Positions 1-6,821 of a stretch of DNA of 64,000 nt are shown here, in pieces. Position numbers and translations under genes: made by a program. The notes beneath the pieces are model-generated. The model saw only the letters and a list, made by a program, of their open reading frames with translations. It did no database searches and was not told the DNA's origin. The first letter of the stretch is position 1. Every line of letters starts with the position of its first letter. The DNA lies in assembly GCA_947254025.1 (NCBI GenBank), contig CAMYBS010000003.1, forward strand, positions 54,446 through 118,445. The letters run 5' to 3'. The DNA is from an uncultured Clostridia bacterium. GTDB taxonomy: Bacteria; Bacillota; Clostridia; Tissierellales; Peptoniphilaceae.

Positions 1-47
1 TTTTTTTCATCTTTGTGGTATAATAAAGGTATATTGGGAGGGATAGC

Positions 48-878
48 ATGTTTGATAAATTAAAACTATATCTTATGAATGAAGCAGGAGGCCTTAACAC
101 ACTTGGCACAGTAGCGCTAGCAGCCTTGTACCTAGTCATCGCCATAGTCGTGATAAAGGTTTTGGAGCTTATCATATCAAAGCTTGCGAGAAAGAAGTAC
201 GACAAGCTCAGAACCATCGACGCGAAGAGAGTTAAGACAGTCCTTAGCGTTATGAAGAGCTTCGTAACTATCATCATAATATTTACCTGGTTTCTGTCAG
301 CGCTAAGGATATTCGGAGTCAACACCTCAGCCATCATCACAACAGCTGGGATAGGCGGTATCGCAATCTCCTTCGGGGCCAAGAGTCTCGTTGAGGACAT
401 CATCAGCGGCATCTTTCTTATGCTTGAAGATAGCTTCGTGATCGGCGACGACATCACAGTTGCGGGCAAAACAGGCGTAGTTGAGAGGATAAGCCTGCGT
501 ACAACGACTATACGCGACTACAACGGCGAGTTGCACGTCGTGCCTAATGGCGAGATCAGAGTCGTTACCAACAGAAACAAGAACATACAAAGAGCGCTGA
601 TTAACGTGCCGATAGCCTACGATGCCGATGCAAAGAAGGCAGTAGACATATTGACCGAGGCGCTAAAGCCAGTTAATGACGACCACGCCGTGATCGAGGA
701 TGTGAGCGTGTGGGGCATCACCGACTTTGCATCTAGTGGTATAGTGATCACATGCGCTGCCAAGACCATACCCGGTGAGCAGTGGAGAGTGGAGAGAGTG
801 ATGAGAAGCGTTGCTTTAGGTGTTTTAAATGAAAATAATATTAGGGTGCTAGATAAGAGCATTGTAATTGATAAATAG
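48..878 (+). CDS. mscS: MscS-family small-conductance mechanosensitive channel
   Basis: A 276-residue inner-membrane protein that in this family forms a heptameric channel releasing solutes under membrane tension. Three hydrophobic segments are visible: about residues 20-45, 68-90, and a Gly/Ala-rich pore helix about 95-125 containing ITTAGIGGIAISFGAKSLVED, typical of MscS TM3. The soluble beta domain follows, with VVPNGE and the usual alpha/beta C-terminal domain. The start is fixed by a GGGAGGG ribosome site 5 nt upstream and a TATAAT at 19-24; the -35 box lies outside the window. The gene stands alone and is followed by a repeat island rather than a clear T-rich terminator. The family call is firm; conductance and gating type are not deducible. 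Confidence 0.95.
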   Translation: MFDKLKLYLMNEAGGLNTLGTVALAALYLVIAIVVIKVLELIISKLARKKYDKLRTIDAKRVKTVLSVMKSFVTIIIIFTWFLSALRIFGVNTSAIITTAGIGGIAISFGAKSLVEDIISGIFLMLEDSFVIGDDITVAGKTGVVERISLRTTTIRDYNGELHVVPNGEIRVVTNRNKNIQRALINVPIAYDADAKKAVDILTEALKPVNDDHAVIEDVSVWGITDFASSGIVITCAAKTIPGEQWRVERVMRSVALGVLNENNIRVLDKSIVIDK

Positions 879-1478
879 TTATAGCCATCGCGTTCGTGCT
901 AAGCACCAAGGTTCTCGGCCCATAGGTCGAGGTTCTTCAAATTGCGCCTTACGCTTGTTCCTTTTGTAATATCTCAATAGTGAGAAAAGATATGTTCCAA
1001 AAGCAGCGCCTTTCTTAATCAATATAAATACGAAGCATTTTAGTGAGAAAATTGTTATTCACGAGCGCAGCATTCGGAGAAAACTGTTTTAGTGAGAAAA
1101 GATATGTTCCAAAAGCAGCGCATTGAGACAAATTGCTCCAATTGCTTTGCGTAGGACGACGGCCAAAAATCCATCTAGTTGAGCGTAGCGAACGAATATG
1201 GATTTTTAGTCGGACAAGCTTAGCAATTGTCAATTTGTTGAACTAAGCTGCGTGGAACTATCTTTTTGATGTGTAAGCTTAGAAATTATCAGTTTTCGTA
1301 GACCAGCAAGCGAAGGAAAACAATTTTCGATGTGCAATTGTCAATTTGGTGAACTAAGCTCTGGTGGAACTATCTTTTCGATGTGCGAAGTCCCATGCTT
1401 TGACTATCTTCCAGAGTAAAAAGATTAAATTTTGTGAATAAAGAAAAAGAATCTAAGTCAAGAAAAATATAAAAGCGT
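879..1478. repeat. Intergenic repeat island 1 (mosaic of hairpin modules)
   Basis: About 600 bp without a credible gene. It holds one AACC-flanked hairpin (908-938, minus orientation), a block rich in 'agtgagaaaagatatgttcc'-type direct repeats (about 980-1110), and the 281-bp module whose perfect inverted copy lies at 22671-22951. Short ORFs here are identical to ORFs in the other copy only because the DNA is repeated. It separates mscS from the mazE remnant. Confidence 0.8.
1039..1319 (-). repeat. 281-bp dispersed repeat, copy 1 (inverted relative to 22671-22951)
   Basis: Base-by-base comparison by eye shows that 1039-1319 is the exact reverse complement of 22671-22951. Inside is a 10-bp stem (AAAAATCCAT paired with ATGGATTTTT) around a 23-nt loop. 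No transposase, terminal inverted repeat or target duplication is visible. Confidence 0.93.
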
Positions 1479-1508
1479 TTGTATTCAAGTCTATGAATAC
1501 TGTAAAAT
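1479..1508 (+). promoter_or_regulatory. Promoter and candidate operator of mazE remnant
   Basis: TTGTAT (1479-1484) and TAAAAT (1503-1508) are separated by 18 bp. The spacer contains the inverted repeat GTATTC-8-GAATAC (1481-1500), placed where an autoregulatory antitoxin could bind. The operator role is inferred from position. Confidence 0.55.
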
Positions 1509-1556
1509 ATAAAATATTGACAAAGTGAATTAAAAATATATATGGAGGTGTATTCT

Positions 1557-1793
1557 ATGATTACTTTACAAAAGTGGGGCAACAGTCAAGGTATAAGGCT
1601 TCCTAAAGTTTTACTAGATGAACTTGGTTGGAGTGAAAACGACGAGCTTTCAATAAGCAAGGACAAGGACAAGATCATCATACAAAAGCATAATAAAAGA
1701 AAAAGCATAGTAGAGCTTTTTGATGGATACAAAGGTGATTACAAGAGTGAAGAAATTGATTGGGGCGAAGCAAAGGGTAAGGAAATATGGTAA
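1557..1793 (+). CDS. mazE: Orphan MazE-type (AbrB-fold) antitoxin
   Basis: A 78-residue protein. Its N-terminal half (ITLQKWGNSQGIRLPK..LLDEL) is the swapped-hairpin AbrB/MazE DNA-binding fold, and its acidic C-terminal tail (..EEIDWGEAKGKEIW) is the region that wraps around and inhibits MazF in known pairs. The ATG at 1557 is chosen over one 15 nt upstream because GGAGGT lies 8 nt before it and the upstream ATG overlaps that site. The expected partner toxin is missing: only eight MazF-like codons follow (see next entry). It may now act as a solitary antitoxin or a local repressor of its own promoter. Confidence 0.85.
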   Translation: MITLQKWGNSQGIRLPKVLLDELGWSENDELSISKDKDKIIIQKHNKRKSIVELFDGYKGDYKSEEIDWGEAKGKEIW

Positions 1794-1813
1794 GACAAGG
1801 AGAAATAATATAA
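1787..1813 (+). pseudogene. MazF toxin stub (8 codons)
   Basis: An ATG overlapping the mazE stop region opens MVRQGEII followed by TAA. MVR(Q/R)G(E/D)I(I/V) is the standard N-terminus of MazF/PemK toxins, and the overlap with mazE is the normal mazEF arrangement. Nothing MazF-like follows in any frame before the terminator, so the toxin was lost by deletion. The stub is short, so the call rests on both motif and position. Confidence 0.65.
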
Positions 1814-1820
1814 ACAAGAA

Positions 1821-1850
1821 AATGGTCGGAGCAATCCGACCATTGTTTTA
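1821..1850. terminator. Bidirectional terminator between mazE and ttcA
   Basis: AATGGTCGGA and TCCGACCATT form a 10-bp stem with a 4-nt loop. A GTTTTA tract lies on the plus side and TTTTC on the minus side, so it can serve both convergent genes. Confidence 0.85.
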
Positions 1851-1854
1851 TATA

Positions 1855-2673
1855 TTATTCATCTATTTCTTTCCCTAACAAAAACGTCTTGCCATTCTCC
1901 TGCCATTTAACACACGCATCCAAATTAATATTCATCGCGCTGTTCAAAATGTTTCTCTCTGCCATGTCGTTCTTCGCCATAAGCTCAGCTACAAGGTCCT
2001 TGATCTCGTAGCGGATATTGCCACTTCTCTTCTTCGTAACAGAGCAGGCGCAGTCCAAAGCCTTAAGGTCGCTCCTTTTGAGCCAGCGTTTAATGTCATC
2101 CTCCCTTATGTAGTACATAGGCCTAATCAGCTTTAGCCCTTCGAAGTTTTGGCTGTCAAGTATAGGGCGCATGGTCTTGAAAGTGCCAGCGTAGAGCATA
2201 TTCATAAGAGTCGTTTCAACCACATCATTCATATGGTGACCCAAAGCCACCTTGTTGCATCCAAGCTCCTTGGCCTTGCTATACAAAGCGCCGCGGCGCA
2301 TACGAGCGCACATGTAGCACGGGTAGTCACCCGCAAGCTTCTCCGCCACCTCAAATATGTCCGTCTCAAAAACTTCTAAGTCTATGCCTAAAAACTTACA
2401 AAGATCCTCTAGCTTGTCCCTGTTCTCCTTAGTAAAGCCAGGGTCCATGCTCACGTAGCACACGTCAAAGTTAATGATCGAGTGCTTCTTTAGCTCCTCA
2501 AACATCTTTGCAAGCAGGATCGAGTCCTTGCCGCCACTGATAGCGACCAAAACCTTGTCGCCTTCTTCGATGAGATTAAAGTCGTTTATCGCCTTAAGAA
2601 ACTTCTTCCAAAGCTCCTTGCGGTAGCTCTTGATGATGAAGCGCTCAATCTCTTTTTTGCCAATGCTATACAT
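1855..2673 (-). CDS. ttcA: TtcA-family tRNA 2-thiocytidine biosynthesis protein
   Basis: A 272-residue PP-loop ATPase. The signature SGGKDS at about residues 46-51 binds ATP to adenylate the tRNA base. CYMC (about 118-121), with a later CAC, provides the cysteines that in TtcA hold an Fe-S cluster needed for sulfur transfer to C32 of tRNA. GHHMNDVVET matches the family GHHxDD-like motif. The start overlaps the end of apt by 8 nt, so the two genes are translationally coupled and likely share the apt promoter. Length fits the family. The exact substrate could be another thiolated base in this TtcA/TilS-like group. Confidence 0.88.
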   Translation of the reverse strand: MYSIGKKEIERFIIKSYRKELWKKFLKAINDFNLIEEGDKVLVAISGGKDSILLAKMFEELKKHSIINFDVCYVSMDPGFTKENRDKLEDLCKFLGIDLEVFETDIFEVAEKLAGDYPCYMCARMRRGALYSKAKELGCNKVALGHHMNDVVETTLMNMLYAGTFKTMRPILDSQNFEGLKLIRPMYYIREDDIKRWLKRSDLKALDCACSVTKKRSGNIRYEIKDLVAELMAKNDMAERNILNSAMNINLDACVKWQENGKTFLLGKEIDE

Positions 2674-3184
2674 TATATGTGATTAGAGAGTCGACCTTGT
2701 AACCACGAAGCTTGTCGCGGCCCTTAAGATCAGTAAGTTCAATCAAAAATTCAAACGCAACAATCTCGGCACCCATCTTCACAAGAAGGTTCTTCACAGC
2801 CTCAACAGTGCCACCAGTTGCTAGAAGGTCATCAATTACAACAACCTTAGTTCCCGGCTTTATCGCATCCTTGTGAATCTCGATAGTGTCAGTACCATAT
2901 TCCTTTTCATACGAGAAAGACTCAGTCTCAGCTGGAAGCTTGCCCTTCTTTCTAACAGGAATAAAGCCAAGACCCATCTTGTAACTAAGAGCGCAGCCAA
3001 GCATAAAGCCCCTCGCCTCAGGACCCACGATGTACTCAGCGCCAAGTCCCTCTATATTTTTTTCTAATTCATCGATAGCGCATCTGAAAGCGTCCTTGTC
3101 CTTCAAAAGAGTTGTTATGTCCTTAAAAGAAATACCTTCCTTTGGGAAGCCTTCGATTACCCTAATAGTGCTTTTTAAATCCAT
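2666..3184 (-). CDS. apt: Adenine phosphoribosyltransferase
   Basis: A 172-residue type I phosphoribosyltransferase converting adenine and PRPP to AMP for purine salvage in the cytoplasm. The PRPP loop VVVIDDLLATGGT (about residues 120-132), the N-terminal FPKEGISFKDIT and the PEARGF segment are diagnostic. The ATG at 3184 is preferred over an in-frame TTG 12 nt upstream: GGGTGAT, complementary to the 16S 3' end, sits 3 nt before the ATG, and the predicted transcription start falls near the TTG. First gene of a two-gene unit with ttcA. Confidence 0.96.
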   Translation of the reverse strand: MDLKSTIRVIEGFPKEGISFKDITTLLKDKDAFRCAIDELEKNIEGLGAEYIVGPEARGFMLGCALSYKMGLGFIPVRKKGKLPAETESFSYEKEYGTDTIEIHKDAIKPGTKVVVIDDLLATGGTVEAVKNLLVKMGAEIVAFEFLIELTDLKGRDKLRGYKVDSLITYNV

Positions 3185-3201
3185 ATTATCACCCAAAGGG
3201 T

Positions 3202-3230
3202 ATTATATCACTAATTCTTGATTATGGCAA
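3202..3230 (-). promoter_or_regulatory. apt-ttcA promoter
   Basis: On the minus strand TTGCCA (3225-3230) and TATAAT (3202-3207) are 17 bp apart. The implied start site near 3195 leaves a leader of only about 11 nt before the apt ATG. Confidence 0.75.
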
Positions 3231-3274
3231 TCGTTTTCGTATATCTTAGCGAATGGTATAGTAAAGGGGCTAAT

Positions 3275-3331
3275 ATATGAGAGGCGAGGTGCTATATGAG
3301 AAGTGAGGTACTATATGAGAAGCGCGCGAGT
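3275..3331. repeat. Three tandem 19-nt repeats
   Basis: Three adjacent 19-nt units (3275-3293, 3294-3312, 3313-3331) share ATATGAGARGYG and differ mainly at their ends. They occupy the gap between the apt promoter and the promoter of the 3522 gene, which otherwise holds nothing recognisable from 3231 to 3431. Confidence 0.8.
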
Positions 3332-3431
3332 ATATACTAAGCCTCTAAGCATATGCAAACGATGTACAACTAGACTTAGTGGTGTATCTATGAAAAAATT
3401 AAAAAATTTAACAAGATAGAGTAATTAGCTA

Positions 3432-3460
3432 TTGTAAATCTCTTGATAAAGGGGTATAAT
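3432..3460 (+). promoter_or_regulatory. Promoter of the Tyr/Asp-rich secreted protein gene
   Basis: TTGTAA (3432-3437) and TATAAT (3455-3460) are spaced by 17 bp. Transcription would start near 3467, before the AGGAGG ribosome site at 3511. Confidence 0.75.
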
Positions 3461-3521
3461 AGTGTTAAGAAGGAACGGTATAGGACTTTCTAAATTATAT
3501 CTACAATTAGGAGGTAGTAGT

Positions 3522-5279
3522 ATGAAAAAGATAAGAAATATTTTATCGATAGCATTAGTATTTGTAATGCTTATAGGATTCGCTCCTGTAAATGTATTTG
3601 CTGATGGACCATCAACTGGAGTAACTGGACAACCAAGCACACAACCACATGGAGTAGGAACACCAGATCCAGCTGAAGACCCACTTAAAGATGAGAAAGC
3701 AGATGCAATTGTAGCACTAGCTGGATTAAAGTTTTTAAGCCAGCAAGATAAAGACGCTGCAATAGATGCAATAAATGATGCTAGCACTAAAGACGCAATA
3801 ACAGCAGCTGGTGAAACTGCAAAAACTAATAACACAAATGCAGAAAAGAAAGCAAAAGAAGAAGCTGTTAATAAGATTAAAGACCTTAATAATTTAGCAA
3901 AAGATGAAAAGGAAGAGATAGAGAAAAACATTGGTAAAGCTGAATCAAAAGATGATGTAGATACAATAGTAAATGAAGCAACTGAAAAAGATAAGAAAGC
4001 AAAAGAACTTGCTGAAGAAAAAGATAAAGCTAAGAAAGAAATTGAAGGATTAAGTAAATTATCAGATACTGAGAAAGACAAAGCAAAAAAAGCTATAGAT
4101 GATGCTACAAGTCCAGAAGCAGTTAAGGCAGTTGTTACAGAAGCTAAAAAAAAGAATGATGCACCGACTCCAGCAACATACACTGTGAACGTTTATACTA
4201 ATGGTTACGGTACTGCAGAGGTTACTCCAAGAAGTGCTTCTAAGAATACAACTATAACTGTAAAGGCTTATCCAGACAGTGGCTACATTGTTGACAGTAT
4301 TGTAGTAAGAGATCAATATAACAATGTGCTTGATTTAAGAAATTTCGAATACAAAAACTATTACAACGACTATCCATTCTGGTATGACAGATTTGGTTAC
4401 AAGTACTCTTACAGATACAACTTCTACGACTACAGAAGCTGGTGCTACGACACTAACAGCACTGTACGTAGCTTTAGTAACTACAAATATTGGTGTAGGT
4501 TAAATGATTACACTATAGATGAGGATGATTATGATGATTTTATCTACTGGTATGACAGATATGACGATGATGATTATTATAATTGGCGTTATGATCGTAG
4601 TTACACTTACTATGACAAGGCTGAATTTACTATGCCAGCTAGCAATGTAACAGTTACAGTAACATTCACAAGTGCTCCTTACTGGCGTGGAGGATATTAC
4701 TACGACAGCAGAACTGGAACTTACAGACGTTACTACGATGACGACGACTATTATTATTACAGATATCGCAGAAACAAAAAGTCTAACTACTACGAAAGAC
4801 AAGCTAAAGCTGATGAGGAAGAAAATGATAAGGCTGAGGAAGAGAAGAAGGCTCCTGTTCTAAAATCTGAATCAAGGGCGGTTATCACTATCGGCTCAAC
4901 TATCCTTAACAAGGCTGACATGAGTGGCCAATCCATCATGGCTATGGACGTTGCTGCTTATGTTAAGGACGGCAGAACTATGCTTCCAATAAGATATGTT
5001 GCTGAGGCTCTTGGCTTACAAGTTTCTTGGGTTAAGGAAACTAGGACTGTTCTTATTTGGGACGGTATAAACAGAATTGAAATCCCTGTTGATACTAACA
5101 AGATGATCGTCAACTCTGTACCATATATTAATGATGTTAAACCTGAAATGAAGAACGGAAGAACTATGCTTGCTGTTGCAAACATTGCTAGAATGTTAGG
5201 CCTTCAAGATGGTCAAGACATTACTTGGGATGCTGGAAAGCAACAAGTAACTTTCGTAAGAAAAATTTACTCTAAATAA
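3522..5279 (+). CDS. Secreted surface protein: helical GA-like modules, Tyr/Asp-rich insert, copper-amine-oxidase N domain
   Basis: 585 residues starting at an ATG 6 nt after AGGAGG; an upstream in-frame start lies before the ribosome site and is rejected. Order: signal peptide (about 1-27); Lys/Glu/Ala-rich three-helix modules resembling GA/FIVAR repeats (about 50-220); the opening strand of an InlB-like beta domain (YTVNVYTNGYGTAEVTP) whose closing strand (FTMPASNVTVTVTF) comes only after an insert of about 100 residues dominated by Tyr, Asp, Arg and Asn; a second Tyr/Arg stretch; a charged linker; and two copper-amine-oxidase N-terminal repeats (DGRTMLPIRYVAEALG, NGRTMLAVANIARMLG). The last domain is common in secreted clostridial proteins and probably binds cell-wall glycans. 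Function unknown. The insert is the odd part. Confidence 0.85.
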   Translation: MKKIRNILSIALVFVMLIGFAPVNVFADGPSTGVTGQPSTQPHGVGTPDPAEDPLKDEKADAIVALAGLKFLSQQDKDAAIDAINDASTKDAITAAGETAKTNNTNAEKKAKEEAVNKIKDLNNLAKDEKEEIEKNIGKAESKDDVDTIVNEATEKDKKAKELAEEKDKAKKEIEGLSKLSDTEKDKAKKAIDDATSPEAVKAVVTEAKKKNDAPTPATYTVNVYTNGYGTAEVTPRSASKNTTITVKAYPDSGYIVDSIVVRDQYNNVLDLRNFEYKNYYNDYPFWYDRFGYKYSYRYNFYDYRSWCYDTNSTVRSFSNYKYWCRLNDYTIDEDDYDDFIYWYDRYDDDDYYNWRYDRSYTYYDKAEFTMPASNVTVTVTFTSAPYWRGGYYYDSRTGTYRRYYDDDDYYYYRYRRNKKSNYYERQAKADEEENDKAEEEKKAPVLKSESRAVITIGSTILNKADMSGQSIMAMDVAAYVKDGRTMLPIRYVAEALGLQVSWVKETRTVLIWDGINRIEIPVDTNKMIVNSVPYINDVKPEMKNGRTMLAVANIARMLGLQDGQDITWDAGKQQVTFVRKIYSK

Positions 5280-5296
5280 TTTAAAAGTCCTATGAA

Positions 5297-5329
5297 GGGT
5301 CCGCTGGGTTCGCCTGGCGGATCTTTTTT
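5297..5329 (+). terminator. Terminator of the 3522 gene
   Basis: GGTCCGC and GCGGATC pair (one mismatch) around a loop containing GTTCGC, followed by TTTTTT. Confidence 0.85.
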
Positions 5330-5342
5330 GCCTATAAAGAAC

Positions 5343-5371
5343 TTGACAAGCTGGCCGCTTTATACTATAAT
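5343..5371 (+). promoter_or_regulatory. Consensus promoter of tRNA-Ser and SRP RNA
   Basis: TTGACA (5343-5348), a 17-bp spacer and TATAAT (5366-5371) form a perfect sigma-A promoter, 40 bp before the tRNA. Confidence 0.92.
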
Positions 5372-5410
5372 AGTTAAGTCAAGTTAAGAAACTTTGTGAA
5401 CAATCAGCGT

Positions 5411-5503
5411 GGAGAGATGGTTGAGTTGGTTGAAGGCGCTCGCCTGGAAAGCGGGTATACGTGATTAAGCGTATCAGGGGTTCGAATCCCCTTCTCTCCG
5501 CCA
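5411..5503 (+). tRNA. tRNA-Ser (anticodon GGA)
   Basis: A class II tRNA with acceptor arms GGAGAGA (5411-5417) and TCTCTCC (5493-5499), anticodon GGA at 5446-5448 in loop CTGGAAA, a long variable arm and GGTTCGAATCC. CCA is encoded (5501-5503). It reads UCC and UCU serine codons. The SRP RNA begins with no visible spacer, so a shared precursor cut at the CCA end is likely. Confidence 0.97.
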
Positions 5504-5769
5504 CGTGCTAGTTGGGAAGGTAGCGGCATCCTGTAACCATAAATCCGCTATATATGGAATGAATTCCCGACCAGAGGGCGTCTCCTGTAGGGTCTGCCCA
5601 CAATAAGAGGTGTTGAACGAAGGGTTCTTGCGCAACATAGATCATATGAACCTCGTCAGGTCCTGGCGGAAGCAGCGATAAATATGTATCTGTGTGTGCC
5701 GCGAGGGTGCCGTTCGGGAGCTGTCTGTTGTGGTAACGCTTGGAGGGGGCGCACGAAGTCGGGTGCACT
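5504..5769 (+). ncRNA. ffs: Signal recognition particle RNA, long Bacillus-type form
   Basis: About 266 nt with the conserved domain IV hairpin: GTCAGGTCC, an internal loop and GGAAGCAGC near 5656-5678, the binding site of Ffh. The 5' part (GTGCTAGTTGGGAAGGTAGCGG) and the 3' part form the Alu-like domain found in Bacillus and Clostridium scRNA but absent from the short 4.5S RNA. With Ffh it targets secretory proteins co-translationally. It lies just after tRNA-Ser, a placement seen in other Firmicutes. The 5' end may share the CCA of the tRNA; ends are approximate. Confidence 0.93.
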
Positions 5770-5780
5770 ACATAATAAAC

Positions 5781-5816
5781 GAGGGTCAGTTTTGTAAAAC
5801 TGACCCTCTTATTTTG
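5781..5816 (+). terminator. SRP RNA terminator
   Basis: GAGGGTCAGTTTT and AAAACTGACCCTC make a 13-bp perfect stem with a 2-nt loop, followed by TTATTTT. Confidence 0.93.
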
Positions 5817-5945
5817 GATTTCGCATTCAATTTGCGCATAGAACTTGTTCGCTCGCTTCCTCCCTCAACGTACCCCTTAGTACGATGTCGGTCGGTCGCT
5901 CGTTCCACTTCGTCCTATGCATCAAATTGCTTTGCAAAATCCCGC

Positions 5946-5970
5946 GTATATGTATATAGATGAGATAGGT
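5946..5970 (+). repeat. 25-bp direct repeat, copy A
   Basis: Identical to 6041-6065 (GTATATGTATATAG...AGATAGGT); the copies start 95 bp apart. Unrelated to neighbouring genes. Confidence 0.9.
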
Positions 5971-6040
5971 AATAAAAAACTGATCTAAATAAAAAATTGT
6001 GTCATCCGATACTACGCCCTTGCGCTTGTTCGCTCCCGCG

Positions 6041-6065
6041 GTATATGTATATAGATGAGATAGGT
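6041..6065 (+). repeat. 25-bp direct repeat, copy B
   Basis: Second copy of the 5946-5970 repeat, also flanked by CCGCG-like sequence on its left, so the shared unit may be part of a larger degenerate duplication. Confidence 0.9.
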
Positions 6066-6473
6066 GATAGTATTTTGATCCAGCTAAGAAAAACAATTAA
6101 ATCAACAAATTTGATATCACTGAATAATTTTGCGATGAAAAGAAGAACCTCGTCAATGCTAACGAGGTTCTTTGCGCTACGATGGATTGCTATAATTAAA
6201 TTTTTTGACAAGCGTTTGAACGCAATAATTTTCTAGCGTATAAATATTGATTAGATATAAAATATGTAATTTGATCAAAATGAGTATTGTGTCAATTATA
6301 TTAACAAAATAAACAACTTTAATCAAACTAATACAAAGGAAGAAAACGTTTTCTCAGAGCAAATCGATGGATTGCGCGAAGTGGAATTTTTTGACATGCG
6401 GAGTGTACATATGGTACTCGAGCATTGTCAAAAAACGAACGAGCGCAAGGCGCGATTTGAATGAGAAAAAAAT

Positions 6474-6501
6474 AAAAGAGAGCTCAATGCTCTCTTTATT
6501 T
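6474..6501 (-). terminator. tRNA-Pro terminator
   Basis: On the minus strand AGAGAGC-5-GCTCTCT is followed by TTTTATTTTTTT, just after the tRNA CCA end. Confidence 0.85.
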
Positions 6502-6504
6502 TAA

Positions 6505-6581
6505 TGGTCGGGGTGAGAAGGTTCGAACTCCCGGCCCCATGGTCCCAAACCACGTGCGCTACCAAACTGCGCTACACCCCG
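6505..6581 (-). tRNA. tRNA-Pro (anticodon TGG)
   Basis: 77 nt on the minus strand. Acceptor arm CGGGGTG/CACCCCG, D arm with AGCGCAGTTTGGTAGCGC, anticodon loop TTTGGGA giving anticodon TGG, T arm GGGAGTTCGAACCTTC and encoded CCA (6505-6507). Single-gene unit with its own promoter and terminator. Confidence 0.97.
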
Positions 6582-6598
6582 CCGAATATTACCTACCT

Positions 6599-6627
6599 AT
6601 TATACCTTTTGATATAAATTCTTGCAA
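6599..6627 (-). promoter_or_regulatory. tRNA-Pro promoter
   Basis: Minus strand TTGCAA (6622-6627), 17-bp spacer, TATAAT (6599-6604). The AT-rich rest of 6628-6762 shows nothing else. Confidence 0.85.
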
Positions 6628-6762
6628 GCGCCGTTATATCTTTTTTGCGTGATATATCTTTAATTATTGTCGTTTTTCTTCTATTATCTTCGATTTTTAC
6701 ATTATTTATTTTTTCCTAATATATGCTGCGTTTGTTTCAACTTGGTTACAATTTCGTCTTTT

Positions 6763-6793
6763 TTGACAAAGTGCATCTCTTTTGGTATATAAT
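6763..6793 (+). promoter_or_regulatory. Promoter of the phosphodiester glycosidase gene
   Basis: TTGACA (6763-6768) is 19 bp from TATAAT (6788-6793), or 17 bp from the overlapping TATATA. GGAAGG lies before the ATG. Confidence 0.65.
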
Positions 6794-6821
6794 ATAGGTA
6801 CGATATGAAAGGAAGGATACA

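Larger units (their letters stand above)
5817..6473. repeat. Intergenic repeat island 2
   Basis: About 650 bp with no credible gene. Contents: a minus-oriented copy of the GGTCGGTCG/CGTAC hairpin module (5849-5907, matching 39229-39287); two 25-bp direct repeats (5946-5970, 6041-6065); a hairpin AAGAACCTCGT-8-ACGAGGTTCTT followed by the module flank TTTGCGCTA (6142-6180); and a plus-oriented copy of the GAGTGTAC/GTACTC hairpin module (6371-6450). Confidence 0.8.

Noticed and set aside
1015..1233. Reading frame on the minus strand whose product is repeated identically at 22757-22954
   Set aside because: The identity comes from the 281-bp DNA repeat; the frame has no ribosome site, no recognisable domain and is broken in the diverged copy near 18.6 kb.
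3425..4183. 252-residue Ser/Phe/Ala-rich reading frame opposite the secreted-protein gene
   Set aside because: Mirror of a Lys/Glu/Ala-rich coding region; low-complexity hydrophobic composition, and the plus-strand gene has promoter, ribosome site, signal peptide and domains.
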